DNA of 40,853 bases from an uncultured Campylobacter sp. (GCF_938039245.1 NZ_CALHVN010000060.1:1-40853); one strand, 5' to 3'. Positions 18,092-25,846 are shown, counted from the first letter of the stretch. The notes: generated by a model from the sequence alone, not told the origin. A program made the numbers and translations.

Positions 18092-18784
18092 TCATTTATC
18101 AAGCCTTTTTAGCGCGTGTATCGTCAAATTTACGGCAAACGCGATAAAGATAAGCACCAAAGCCAGCGCTATACCCATCGCAAACTCGCCCTTATTCGTC
18201 TCCAGCGACACGGCGGTCGTGATCGTGCGGGTGAAGTATTTGATATTTCCGCCGATCATCATCGCCACGCCGACCTCGGCTACTATGCGCCCGTACGCCG
18301 TCGCTACGACCACCATCAAAGCATATCTTAGCTCGTAAAGCACGCAGGCAACGAGCCTTGGCGGGCTTAGGCGTAAATTTAGTATGGTTAGATAATGCTT
18401 TTTGTCCATATTTTCCACGACGCTAGCGCTTAGCGAGACGATGATAGGCAGAGCCAGCACGAACTGGCCTAGCATAACGGCCTTTAGCGTAAAAAGCAGT
18501 CCAAACTCGCCAAACGGGCCGTTTCGCGTGATAAACGCGTATAAAATAAGCCCGATCGCAACGGTGGGCATCGCAAGCGCCGTATCGCTAAGCAATCGTA
18601 ATACTCGCCGTCCGCGAAAATCGTAAAATCCCAGCGTAAATCCAAGCGGAAAGCCGACTAAAATCGCAAAAAATATCGAAACGCTCGAAGTGTAAAGCGT
18701 CGCCCTGATCGCCGAATACGTCTCCTCGTCGCCGCTAAAGAGCAGCCTAAAGGCCTCCAAAAATCCGTTTAGTAAAAAATCCAA
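18092..18784 (-). CDS. tupB: Tungstate ABC transporter permease
   Basis: A 230-residue inner-membrane permease with about five or six hydrophobic segments. The cytoplasmic EAA-type loop that docks TupC is near residues 165-185 (AEVGVAMMIGGN). FYDFRGRRVLRLLSDTALAMPTVAIGL at residues 52-78 is typical of TupB. It is divergent from tupA across a 73-base gap, so here the binding protein and the membrane parts are transcribed apart, though one operator could serve both. Confidence 0.92.
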   Translation of the reverse strand: MDFLLNGFLEAFRLLFSGDEETYSAIRATLYTSSVSIFFAILVGFPLGFTLGFYDFRGRRVLRLLSDTALAMPTVAIGLILYAFITRNGPFGEFGLLFTLKAVMLGQFVLALPIIVSLSASVVENMDKKHYLTILNLRLSPPRLVACVLYELRYALMVVVATAYGRIVAEVGVAMMIGGNIKYFTRTITTAVSLETNKGEFAMGIALALVLIFIAFAVNLTIHALKRLDK

Positions 18785-18819
18785 ATATTCTTTCTCCGCA
18801 TATTTCTAAGGTTAATTTA

Positions 18820-18838
18820 ATGTGCTATAATAGCATAC
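18820..18838. promoter_or_regulatory. Operator overlapping the tupA -10 box
   Basis: atgtgc (18820-18825), spacer tataata (18826-18832), gcatac (18833-18838): the regulon pattern with one change in each half, and the spacer is itself the TATAAT -10 box of tupA (18826-18831). Binding here would block tupA transcription and possibly tupBC. Confidence 0.6.
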
Positions 18839-18857
18839 TTTTTAAAAAAGGAGAAAA

Positions 18858-19676
18858 ATGAAAAAAGTAATATTAGGCTCGCTAGTTGCGAGCGTTTTGG
18901 CGTTCGCGGGCGATAGCGAACTCATCATGGCAACCACAACCAGCACCGATAATACGGGACTACTAGACGCAATCTATCCTGCGTATAAGGCAAAAACCGG
19001 TGTCGATATCAAATGGACGGCGGTAGGCACCGGAGCGGCTCTAAAACTAGGCGAAAACTGCGATGCGGACATACTTTTCGTGCATTCGCCAAAAGTTGAG
19101 AAAGAATTTGTAGAAAAGGGCTTTGGCGTCGAGAGAAAAGCCGTAATGTACAATGACTTCGTCGTCATCGCGGACAAATCTATCGCCGATAAATTTAAAG
19201 GCAAAGACATAAAAGAGAGCTTTGAGCTAATCAAAAAAGAGAATATCAAATTTTTCTCTCGCGGCGATAAATCAGGCACCGATAACAAAGAAAAAGGTAT
19301 CTGGAAAAAAATCGTCGGCGAAGTGCCTGAAAAAGACGGCTGGTACATGCAAACAGGCCAAGGCATGCTAGCTACTATCAACGCAGCAGCCGAGCAAAAG
19401 GGCGTTACTTTCACCGACCGCGGCACCTACATCAAGTACGAGGACACCAAAAAAGGCGCGCCTGAGATGGTTATCATCAACGAGGGCGACAACGACCTAA
19501 AGAACTTCTACTCGTTAATCGCGGTAAATCCGAAGCACTGCGCTAAGGCCGACATCGAAAATGCAAATAAATTTATCGAGTGGGCAACCAGCGAAGAGGG
19601 TCAGAAATTTATCGGCGACTTCAAGCTGCTAGATAAGCCGCTTTTCACGCCTGATGCGAATACTCGCAAGAACTAA
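18858..19676 (+). CDS. tupA: Tungstate-binding periplasmic protein
   Basis: A 272-residue solute-binding protein. It has a cleavable signal peptide (residues 1-18, MKKVILGSLVASVLAFAG). The mature start contains TTTSTDNTG, the TupA anion-binding signature with Ser/Thr that hold the oxyanion, and a second binding motif SRGDKSGTDNKE near residue 135. It captures tungstate (the Tup family prefers tungstate strongly over molybdate) and delivers it to TupB. Strong aaaaggag site. Followed by a terminator. This import feeds the bis-MGD cofactor of the formate dehydrogenases on either side. Confidence 0.94.
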   Translation: MKKVILGSLVASVLAFAGDSELIMATTTSTDNTGLLDAIYPAYKAKTGVDIKWTAVGTGAALKLGENCDADILFVHSPKVEKEFVEKGFGVERKAVMYNDFVVIADKSIADKFKGKDIKESFELIKKENIKFFSRGDKSGTDNKEKGIWKKIVGEVPEKDGWYMQTGQGMLATINAAAEQKGVTFTDRGTYIKYEDTKKGAPEMVIINEGDNDLKNFYSLIAVNPKHCAKADIENANKFIEWATSEEGQKFIGDFKLLDKPLFTPDANTRKN

Positions 19677-19729
19677 CTTTTTTTACGCGCAAATTTGGGT
19701 CGAATTTGTGGCTTAAATTTGCGTGATTC

Positions 19730-19750
19730 GGGCGCGATTTGCGCCCTTTT
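19730..19750 (+). terminator. Rho-independent terminator of tupA
   Basis: Stem gggcgc (19730-19735) and gcgccc (19741-19746), loop gattt, then TTTT; 54 bases after the tupA stop. Confidence 0.75.
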
Positions 19751-19875
19751 CCTTTACTTAAATTTACTCTTTTCAGTTTTTAAATTTAATCAAATTTGAC
19801 CGCCAAAACCCGTATCTTTACGGCGTTAAATTTCAAATTTGACCTTTTCGCGAGCCGAATTTAACCCGCTAAAAT

Positions 19876-21201
19876 TTAAATTTTCCCGCCGAACATCTCA
19901 TACATCGCCTTTTCCTCGCCCCAAAGCTCGCGGTGCTTTTTGATGCAAGATTTTATCGCGCCAACTAGATATAGCACGTCTTGCTCGGTGTGCGTGTAGT
20001 GCAGGCTCACGCGCACGAAGCCTGGTTTGCTCTCAGGCATGCGACCCTCCTTGATACCCAGCAGATCGTGAGCGTACGGCCCCGCGCACATCACGCCCGC
20101 GCGCGTCTGGATACCGAAGTCGTTGCTAAGGCTCGCGGCGAAATCGTACGCCGAGACGCCGCGCACGTTAAAGGAAATTATCGGCAGTCGCGGAGCGCCC
20201 TTTGGAGCGTAGTTTATGACCTCGTCTATACTATCAAGCTCGCTCTCAAAAAGCCGCGCGAGCTCGTCCTCGGCGCTTTTTATTTGTTCGAAGCCCACCT
20301 CGTTTCGCAGCGCGTAGGCTAAATTTGCTCGCATTAGCCCGATGATGGGCGGCGTACCGCCTTCCTCTAGCTGCTCGGGATTTTTCAAAAACACATGCCC
20401 TTCGCGGCTGGCGTAGGCGACCGTCCCGCCCGCGGCAAACGTCGGCACGTCGCTGTTAAGCAGCTCCTTTTTGATCGCCAAAAGCCCACAGCTTGCGACT
20501 CCGCCGAGTAGCTTATGCGGCGAGAGGAAAATTGCGTCGAAATAATCGCAGTCTAAATTTGCGTGCGAGCTCAGCGCCGCGCAGTCAAAGGCGATGATGC
20601 CGCCCGCGGCTCTGATTAGCTCGCTGATCTTTTTATAGTCGCTAACGACGCCCGTGACGTTTGAGGCGGCGCTAAACGAGCCGATGATGCGGCGTGCTGC
20701 GTTAAGCTCTAGGATGCGCTCAAGCGCAATCAGATCGATCTCGCCGCCCTCGCTAAGCGGCACGCGCAGGTAGTCGCAAAGCCCCTCGCGGAAGCTAAGC
20801 TCGTTTGAATGGTGCTCGTATGGTGAAACGAGCACGAGCGGAAGCTGCGCAGCGCGTAAATTCGCCTCGCCGATCGCGCCTCTGGTCGCAGGCGGCAGGT
20901 AGATGCCTAGCAGCTCCTGAAATTTCTTGATCGCGGCCGTCGCGCCCTGTCCGCAGGCGAAGAGACAAAACTGCTCATCAAGCCCCAGCAGCTTTTTTAG
21001 GCTATCTCTCGCGCCCTCGTAGCGCCGCTGCGTGATGATGGCGCTGGAGCTACTGTCGGAGTGGGTGTTGGCGTAGGTTTTGAGAGTCTCCGCTATCTCG
21101 CGTTCTACGGGCTCGTAGGCAAGCCCCGAAGCCGCGAAATCAAAATAATGCACGCCTTGTTTTAGGATGATATTTTTTCGAATTTCATCTAAATTTGCCA
21201 T
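19876..21201 (-). CDS. Class V aminotransferase / cysteine desulfurase-like enzyme
   Basis: A 441-residue PLP enzyme of fold type I. The Schiff-base lysine is K230 in FLSPHKLLGG, with D206 in AFDCAALSSH contacting the PLP nitrogen. A Cys in RAGVMCAGPYAHDLLG (C372) lies where SufS-type desulfurases carry their catalytic Cys, so persulfide formation is possible. It is the last gene of the fdhD operon, after a 175-base gap holding a hairpin. FdhD needs persulfide sulfur to activate formate dehydrogenase, so a dedicated sulfur (or selenium) donor role fits, but that is inference from context. Confidence 0.85.
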   Translation of the reverse strand: MANLDEIRKNIILKQGVHYFDFAASGLAYEPVEREIAETLKTYANTHSDSSSSAIITQRRYEGARDSLKKLLGLDEQFCLFACGQGATAAIKKFQELLGIYLPPATRGAIGEANLRAAQLPLVLVSPYEHHSNELSFREGLCDYLRVPLSEGGEIDLIALERILELNAARRIIGSFSAASNVTGVVSDYKKISELIRAAGGIIAFDCAALSSHANLDCDYFDAIFLSPHKLLGGVASCGLLAIKKELLNSDVPTFAAGGTVAYASREGHVFLKNPEQLEEGGTPPIIGLMRANLAYALRNEVGFEQIKSAEDELARLFESELDSIDEVINYAPKGAPRLPIISFNVRGVSAYDFAASLSNDFGIQTRAGVMCAGPYAHDLLGIKEGRMPESKPGFVRVSLHYTHTEQDVLYLVGAIKSCIKKHRELWGEEKAMYEMFGGKI

Positions 21202-21322
21202 TTTTTACTCTTTAAATTTGATGCAGTAATTATATTAAATTTTCGCAAATTTAGGGCTTTTGCGATGGAAATGATTAGAAAATTTGGAGATTAAATTTAG
21301 CTGTTCGTTGCTAGTTTTTAAG

Positions 21323-21361
21323 GCAAAGAGACGCTAGCCGCAGAGGCTCGCGACCCTTTGC
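21323..21361. ncRNA. Nested hairpin between the 62-aa gene and the aminotransferase
   Basis: Outer stem gcaaag (21323-21328) / ctttgc (21356-21361); inner 8-bp stem cgctagcc (21332-21339) / ggctcgcg (21345-21352) with one mismatch and a 5-base loop. There is no U run, so it is more likely an mRNA processing or attenuation structure than a terminator. Confidence 0.45.
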
Positions 21362-21376
21362 GAGAGGTAGAAACTT

Positions 21377-21565
21377 TTATTTATTTATAAAATTTTTCTC
21401 TAGCCACTCGATAGCTTTTGCTTCGCTCTCGAAGCGTCCGCTTTTAGCGACCTGATTTTGCCCCTCGTAGAAGCGAATCCTGATACCGTCTTGGACGCTA
21501 TCTACCTTTATCCTAGTGATCTTGTCTTTGTTTAGATAGACTCTATCGTTTAGTTTTACGTACAT
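21377..21565 (-). CDS. Conserved-looking 62-residue protein of the fdhD operon
   Basis: A small soluble protein with predicted beta-rich N-terminus (YVKLNDRVYLNKDKITRIKVDS, RIRFYEGQNQ) and a C-terminal helix (EAKAIEWLEKNF). No known domain recognised. A good site (ggga within tttctccctt on the plus strand) precedes the ATG. It lies 27 bases after the ModE-like gene and before the aminotransferase, so it is co-transcribed with fdhD. A small partner of the desulfurase or of FdhD is possible; there are no Cys in it, so it is not itself a sulfur carrier. Confidence 0.75.
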   Translation of the reverse strand: MYVKLNDRVYLNKDKITRIKVDSVQDGIRIRFYEGQNQVAKSGRFESEAKAIEWLEKNFINK

Positions 21566-21592
21566 TTTTTCTCCCTTAAATTTGATGTGGTT

Positions 21593-22360
21593 TTATTTCT
21601 TTTTATCGTTTGCGTCGTCTTTGGTCGAGTCCTTTTTCTCGCCGTCTTTTTTCAAAAACAGCTCCTTAAAGCGCTTGTCCGCAAAGTCCTCGATGTCGTT
21701 TTGTAGCTGCCTATAGGCGTTTATGAGCTCGTGCGCGCGCTCGTTTAGCGTCGTACCGGCGTTTTCGCCGCCGCCTTGTTTGGTGGTAAAGAGCTCTTCT
21801 TTTAGATTTTTTTGCAAAATTTGCAGATGATTCCAGCATTTTTTATAGTTCATGCCTAGGATTTCGGCGGCCTTTGAGATCGAGCCGACCTCGGCAATGA
21901 CGTCTAGGACTTCAGTTTTGCCCTTACCGAAGATCAGCTCGCCCTCGTCGTTTTCTATCCAAGTTTTGGTTTTTACTCTCATCTTTTTTCCTTTCTTCTC
22001 CTTAAAACACCCCAGCTGGCAGTATTTTACGTCGATTTTATAGTCTTTTAGCGTCGAGCGGATCGTCTTTAGCCCCACGCCCGCAGCCGCGTCTCTAGCG
22101 TCTTTGCACAGTATCCTGCCCTTTTCGTCGGTCATCTGTTTTAGCTGCGTCATCACGGTGTATTTGCCGCGCCCGTTTTCCAGTCCGCCAAACTGCCCTA
22201 GCTCGCAGTTATCTATCTTTACGCCCATTTTTTCGGCCTCGTCGCTAACCTCGCCGACCGGAACGCCTAGCTTTGAGGCGATCTTAAACGCCGCGCCGCA
22301 GTCTAGCCTACCCTTTGGATTTAGCAGTTTTGTTATCAGTTCTCGGATTTGCTCACTCAT
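21593..22360 (-). CDS. ModE-type regulator with tandem N-terminal Cys repeat
   Basis: 255 residues. Residues about 138-235 are a ModE/LysR-type winged helix (GKTEVLDVIAEVGSISKAAE, then MNYKKCWNHLQ and the wing KQGGGENAGTTLNERAHELI). The first 120 residues are two copies of one small module: GRLDC...AFKIASKLGV...NCELGQF (16-57) and GRILC...ARDAAAGVGL...YCQLGCF (81-119), with C21, C52, C85, C114 and C118. No MOP molybdate-binding domain follows, unlike E. coli ModE; C. jejuni also has a ModE without one. The tail is highly charged. It overlaps fdhD by 8 bases and is the best candidate for binding the ATATGC-N7-GCATAT sites. Confidence 0.85.
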   Translation of the reverse strand: MSEQIRELITKLLNPKGRLDCGAAFKIASKLGVPVGEVSDEAEKMGVKIDNCELGQFGGLENGRGKYTVMTQLKQMTDEKGRILCKDARDAAAGVGLKTIRSTLKDYKIDVKYCQLGCFKEKKGKKMRVKTKTWIENDEGELIFGKGKTEVLDVIAEVGSISKAAEILGMNYKKCWNHLQILQKNLKEELFTTKQGGGENAGTTLNERAHELINAYRQLQNDIEDFADKRFKELFLKKDGEKKDSTKDDANDKKK

Positions 22361-23135
22361 AGATTCTCTCCGCGCCGCTATATACGTTTATGTTTTCGCC
22401 GCGCGCAAAGCCGCACAGCGTGAGGTTAAATTTACGCGCTATCACGACGCCAAGGCTAGTCGGAGCCGTGCGCGAGACGAGTACGGGGATGCCGTGCATG
22501 ACGGCTTTTGCGACCATTTCGGAGCTGAGCCTGCCGCTCACCATCAAAAACGAATTTTGTAGCTGCGCGCCGGCTAGTATAGCTTTGCCGACGGCTTTGT
22601 CTATGGTGTTGTGCTGAGCGATATCCTCGCCGATGTAAAACTGCTCGCCGCTCACGAAAAGCTTGGCCGTATGCACGCAGCCCGTCATCTCGTAAAGCTC
22701 GCACTGCGTGTAAAACTGCCCCATCTGGCGTAAAATTTCGTCTTTATTAAATTTAACGTCGGCCTTTATAGAGCGCGCCGCCATAGCCTCAGGGTCGATG
22801 TTTGCCGTCGAGCTGCGCCCGCAGCCGCTGATTATCACCTTTTCCTCATCAAACTGCTCGAGGCGTTTTTCGTTTATTTTAGCCTTTACCCGCACGCTTA
22901 AAGCGTCGCTTGAGAGCTCTATACTCTCGATATCCTCAGGACTTGCGATCAAATTTTCGCTGATGAGATAGCCCGCAGCTAGCGCCTCTTGATCGGTCGG
23001 AGTCGCCATGAGCGCGCCGAAACGCTTGCCGTTTATGTAGATCTCAAGCTTGATCTCGCGCACCAAAATATCGTCCACGACGCTTTTTTGCGCGCCTTTA
23101 AATTTGGTGATTTGGGTCGTAAAAATAGGTTGCAT
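22353..23135 (-). CDS. fdhD: Formate dehydrogenase accessory sulfurtransferase FdhD
   Basis: A 260-residue FdhD, which moves sulfur from a desulfurase to the molybdenum/tungsten bis-MGD cofactor before insertion into formate dehydrogenase. Family blocks seen: EALAAGYLISENLI (residues 49-62), the active-site loop IISGCGRSSTAN (near 102-113), GCVHTAKLF (near 151), EDIAQHNTIDKAVGKAI, SGRLSSEMVAKAVMHGIPVLVSRTAPTSL, and CGFARGENINVYS. In E. coli the loop has CxxC (C121/C124); here only the first Cys remains (CGRS), so single-Cys chemistry is implied. First gene of its operon, with an operator about 135 bases upstream. Confidence 0.95.
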   Translation of the reverse strand: MQPIFTTQITKFKGAQKSVVDDILVREIKLEIYINGKRFGALMATPTDQEALAAGYLISENLIASPEDIESIELSSDALSVRVKAKINEKRLEQFDEEKVIISGCGRSSTANIDPEAMAARSIKADVKFNKDEILRQMGQFYTQCELYEMTGCVHTAKLFVSGEQFYIGEDIAQHNTIDKAVGKAILAGAQLQNSFLMVSGRLSSEMVAKAVMHGIPVLVSRTAPTSLGVVIARKFNLTLCGFARGENINVYSGAERIYE

Positions 23136-23269
23136 GATTTTCCTTAATTTTTGCGAAATGATAGCTTGAAAATCTAAATTTATGATTTGATTGTAGTGAA
23201 ATCTTGCTTAAATCAAGCAAAAACTTAAACGCTTTTTAGCGCGTTTTTATCGGTATCAGATGATGATTT

Positions 23270-23292
23270 ATATATGCGAATTTAGCATATAT
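23270..23292. promoter_or_regulatory. Operator upstream of the fdhD operon
   Basis: Arms atatatgc (23270-23277) and gcatatat (23285-23292) with the 7-base spacer gaattta; about 135 bases before the fdhD start. Perfect 8-bp arms. Confidence 0.65.
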
Positions 23293-23595
23293 CTTAAGAT
23301 GTTTTTTAGGCTAAGATTTTATCATTATTCATCATTCGTATAAGAAATAAAAAATAGTATAAGGCTAGAATTAGATCACGCATAACTTGCCACATATGTA
23401 GGTTAAGTGTTGAAAAATTATAAATATAATTTGCAGTCTGATGTAGGGCCTAGAAGGAAATTTATATTATAGAGTTAAGTTAAAAAACTAATTTTTGTCA
23501 AGCTGTATTTTACTGTTACATAGCCCGTGCATAACTCAAACGTACCGACAGTATATAAAAAGCCCTTAAATATATTTATTAAGGGCTTTTTATAT
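23293..23595. other. Non-coding stretch with a strong orphan terminator
   Basis: No gene seen. TATAAT at 23425-23430 and an 11-bp perfect terminator stem (23559-23569 with 23579-23589, then T run) frame about 155 bases without an ORF, so a small RNA is possible. The terminator could equally stop transcription arriving from either side. Confidence 0.4.
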
Positions 23596-23772
23596 GAAAA
23601 CTTAGACATTTTATCGGAGAGAAATCATTTACGAGCGATAAAGTTTCGTCTAAGTTTTCATATTTTTCTTTTGCTCGGCCAAAGAAAAATATATGCCGCC
23701 AGATAAGACCTTACGGCAAACTCATTTGAATTTGCTAAGTAAGTATTAATATATTGTCCTATGTGGGGGTTG
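23596..23772. repeat. Structured intergenic repeat, copy 1
   Basis: A 177-base element repeated at 37258-37433 with a nearly equal length. It holds several inverted repeats: gaaaacttagac (23596-23607) with gtctaagttttc (23648-23659); tatttttcttt (23661-23671) with aaagaaaaata (23681-23691) and loop tgctcggcc; gccg/cggc (23695-23717); and caaactc/gaatttg (23717-23734). Similarity fades but continues to about 23930. No ORF inside. Confidence 0.75.
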
Positions 23773-23972
23773 TTTATTCTTGATGTTTTGATAGATGGTA
23801 CCATAGTCCTAGGGCAGTATGATGGAACTAAAAATGAACCATCTTTTATTTGATTAAACTAAATTTAAGTTTATGGGGAAATTTACTTTTACTTTTTTAT
23901 TTGACATTTTAGTATAAATTTAAAAAATAAGATATTCATTGTTTTCTGTTTGGCTTAAAGAATATCAAGTTT

Positions 23973-24410
23973 CTATGATTTTGCTAGGTAAAACGGTTTT
24001 TGAGAGCTATTGTAGAGAGAAATATTTAACTTTGGAAATGTTGATTTGTCGTTCGTATAGATTCTTTCACACCCATTTTCTAGGGCACAAAAATATTGTA
24101 ACATATCCTCAAAATCAGACTTTTTAGAAAAATTGTTACTTTCTAGGTATTTTTTGCAGGCCGAATCTATCATATCGGAGCTAAAAGAGACGATTTTAAA
24201 ATGACTATCGGCATTAATGGTTTGAAAGAACTCAACAGCTTGTTTTTTGTTTGTGCAATTATATATGACATTTGTCATAATATCTTGACTAAGGATCATT
24301 AAAATGTCCATTTTATAAAAATCCGCAATAAGCTTGACGGCATCTTCATGATCTGCTCTTTGGGAGTCCAAATACGATATAACGATATTTGTATCTAAAA
24401 ATACTTTCAC
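23973..24410 (-). CDS. PIN-domain toxin
   Basis: A 145-residue PIN nuclease of the VapC type. The first acidic motif is FLDTN (D6). The middle acidic cluster is SDFEDMLQ (D99, E101, D102), and the last motif is YTNDKSTFP (D121). All metal-binding positions look present, so the enzyme could be active as a Mg-dependent RNase. The start overlaps the upstream small gene by 4 bases (ATGA), the normal toxin-after-antitoxin order. Located between the structured repeat and the dead integrase, in the accessory zone. Confidence 0.87.
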   Translation of the reverse strand: MKVFLDTNIVISYLDSQRADHEDAVKLIADFYKMDILMILSQDIMTNVIYNCTNKKQAVEFFQTINADSHFKIVSFSSDMIDSACKKYLESNNFSKKSDFEDMLQYFCALENGCERIYTNDKSTFPKLNISLYNSSQKPFYLAKS

Positions 24411-24640
24411 GATCTAAGAGCCTTGTTTTTTCTCATATCTTCTACACTCATATCCTTAAAAGCTCCGCTTTGAGAACCGGCAAAGCTCATGATTGTTTCC
24501 AATCCTTTATCCGCTTCGTTGGTTTTTTTTACGGAATTTACTTGGGAAAGCGATGCTATTTTTTGGGAGATAAATTTCGCCATATCTATAAGATCAGCTC
24601 TGTCGCCCGGGATCTCTAGATGAAAAACTTGCGTAGCCAT
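24407..24640 (-). CDS. Antitoxin partner of the PIN toxin
   Basis: A 77-residue protein directly upstream of, and overlapping, the PIN toxin gene. It has a beta-like start (ATQVFHLEIPGDRADLIDMAKFI) followed by a polar linker and a C-terminal segment FAGSQSGAFKDMSVEDMRKNKA. The latter is typical of type II antitoxin tails that wrap around the toxin (a small hydrophobic patch plus DMS.EDMR). The DNA-binding fold is not obvious to me. A good aaaagga site precedes ATG. Confidence 0.8.
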   Translation of the reverse strand: MATQVFHLEIPGDRADLIDMAKFISQKIASLSQVNSVKKTNEADKGLETIMSFAGSQSGAFKDMSVEDMRKNKALRS

Positions 24641-24688
24641 TTTTATCCTTTTTGCTTTTTATCATTATAGCATAATATGTACAAAAGC

Positions 24689-25846
24689 CTACTCATACAA
24701 CCTCTCCACCATCTCTCTTCCGCTGTCAGGCATTAGCTTAGCGTATCTTAGGGTATAGTTGATATCCGAGTGATTCATCAGCTTTTTTATCGTTAGTATC
24801 GGAGTACCCTTTATAGCAAGATGCGAAGCGAATCATGTCTAAGCGTATGGATAACTACTCTATTATAGTAGCATCGCTTATATCCAAATTTTGATTAAAA
24901 AGCTTATTAAGTAGCGGCTACAAGACGTTTTGAATAGTGGCTTTTGGTTTATTTACCAAAAAGCCGTTCGGGGGCAGGGCAGTATAAATTTGATTTATCA
25001 TTCTTAAAGCCCTTTTACTTAAAAATCCCGTATACGTACTCTTTGTCTTAAAGTCGCTTATAGTAGCAGACTTAGTAGATAGTGACAAATCTTTTTTCTT
25101 GATGTTTAAAATCCCCTCCAGCCTAGCTCCCATGCATAAAGCTAACTCCACGAATAGCTCTATAACGCAAAGTCTTCTTTGTCGGCTACTTCATTTCGCA
25201 AAAGCTCTATCTCTATAAGCTCTAAAAATCTTTCTCGCTTGTTGTTCGGCTTTTTTAGTTCTATCTTATATGGGCTAATATGATTAATAAGATCATTTTT
25301 ATAGCGTGATTAAAAATCGTCCTAACTATACCCATGGTGGCGTTGATCCTGGGTTGCGACATCTTTCGTTTGGTTTTAGGCGAGATTATTTGAGAAATAT
25401 CTTATGATGCTCATTTATCATCTCGGGCGTTATCTGCGTCGTAGTTAGACCCCCTAACTTATCCTTATGGTAAATTTCATAATTTCGCCTTTGCTATTTT
25501 ATATTGACGGCATTGTCCGGTCCTTTTTCTAGTTTATAGCTGAAAAAGGCGTCTGCGATCTCGTCAAATTTAATCGAGCTTTTGTTATTCTTGGCGGCTA
25601 TTTTCTTGGTTATGCTATCTGGCAATTCGCCGTTTCTTTGTTTGGCGTCGAATTCTTTCTTTTTATTATATGCGTAGGTTATATTTACGCCTTCGGATTT
25701 TGATCCGATTTTTACGTTGGCCTTTTGCCTTCAAGCGTAACTCTCATATAAAAAACCACGTCGCCGTTGGTTAGATTATTAAAGAAAATTCCCGAATATT
25801 TATTGACTCCAAAAGCAGAGTTGTAATTTTTAAGTTTTCCTGCCAT
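24689..25846 (-). pseudogene. Tyrosine recombinase (phage-type integrase), inactivated
   Basis: A full-length but broken integrase. N-terminal arm-binding part MAGKLKNYNSAFGVNKYSG and FFNNLTNGDVVFYMRV; then, in another frame, VKIGSKSEGVNITYAYNKK and FDEIADAFFSYKLEKGPDN; a nonsense codon; the SAM-like part NYEIYHKDKLGGLTTTQI; the catalytic part MELALCMGARLEGILNIKKK (family Arg) in a 77-codon frame; and a C-terminus FASHLAIKGTPILTIKKLMNH with a later Tyr in NYTLRYAKLMP. Several frameshifts and stops separate these. Orientation and place, 137 bases inside the right tRNA repeat, are those of a tRNA-targeted island integrase. Confidence 0.85.

Noticed and set aside
20000..22600. Plus-strand open frames opposite the aminotransferase, ModE-like and fdhD genes
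   Set aside because: They are antisense shadows with no ribosome sites or domains; the minus-strand genes have clear families.
24918..25151. A stand-alone 77-residue gene
   Set aside because: It is the catalytic middle part of the broken integrase; flanking frames hold the rest of the same protein.
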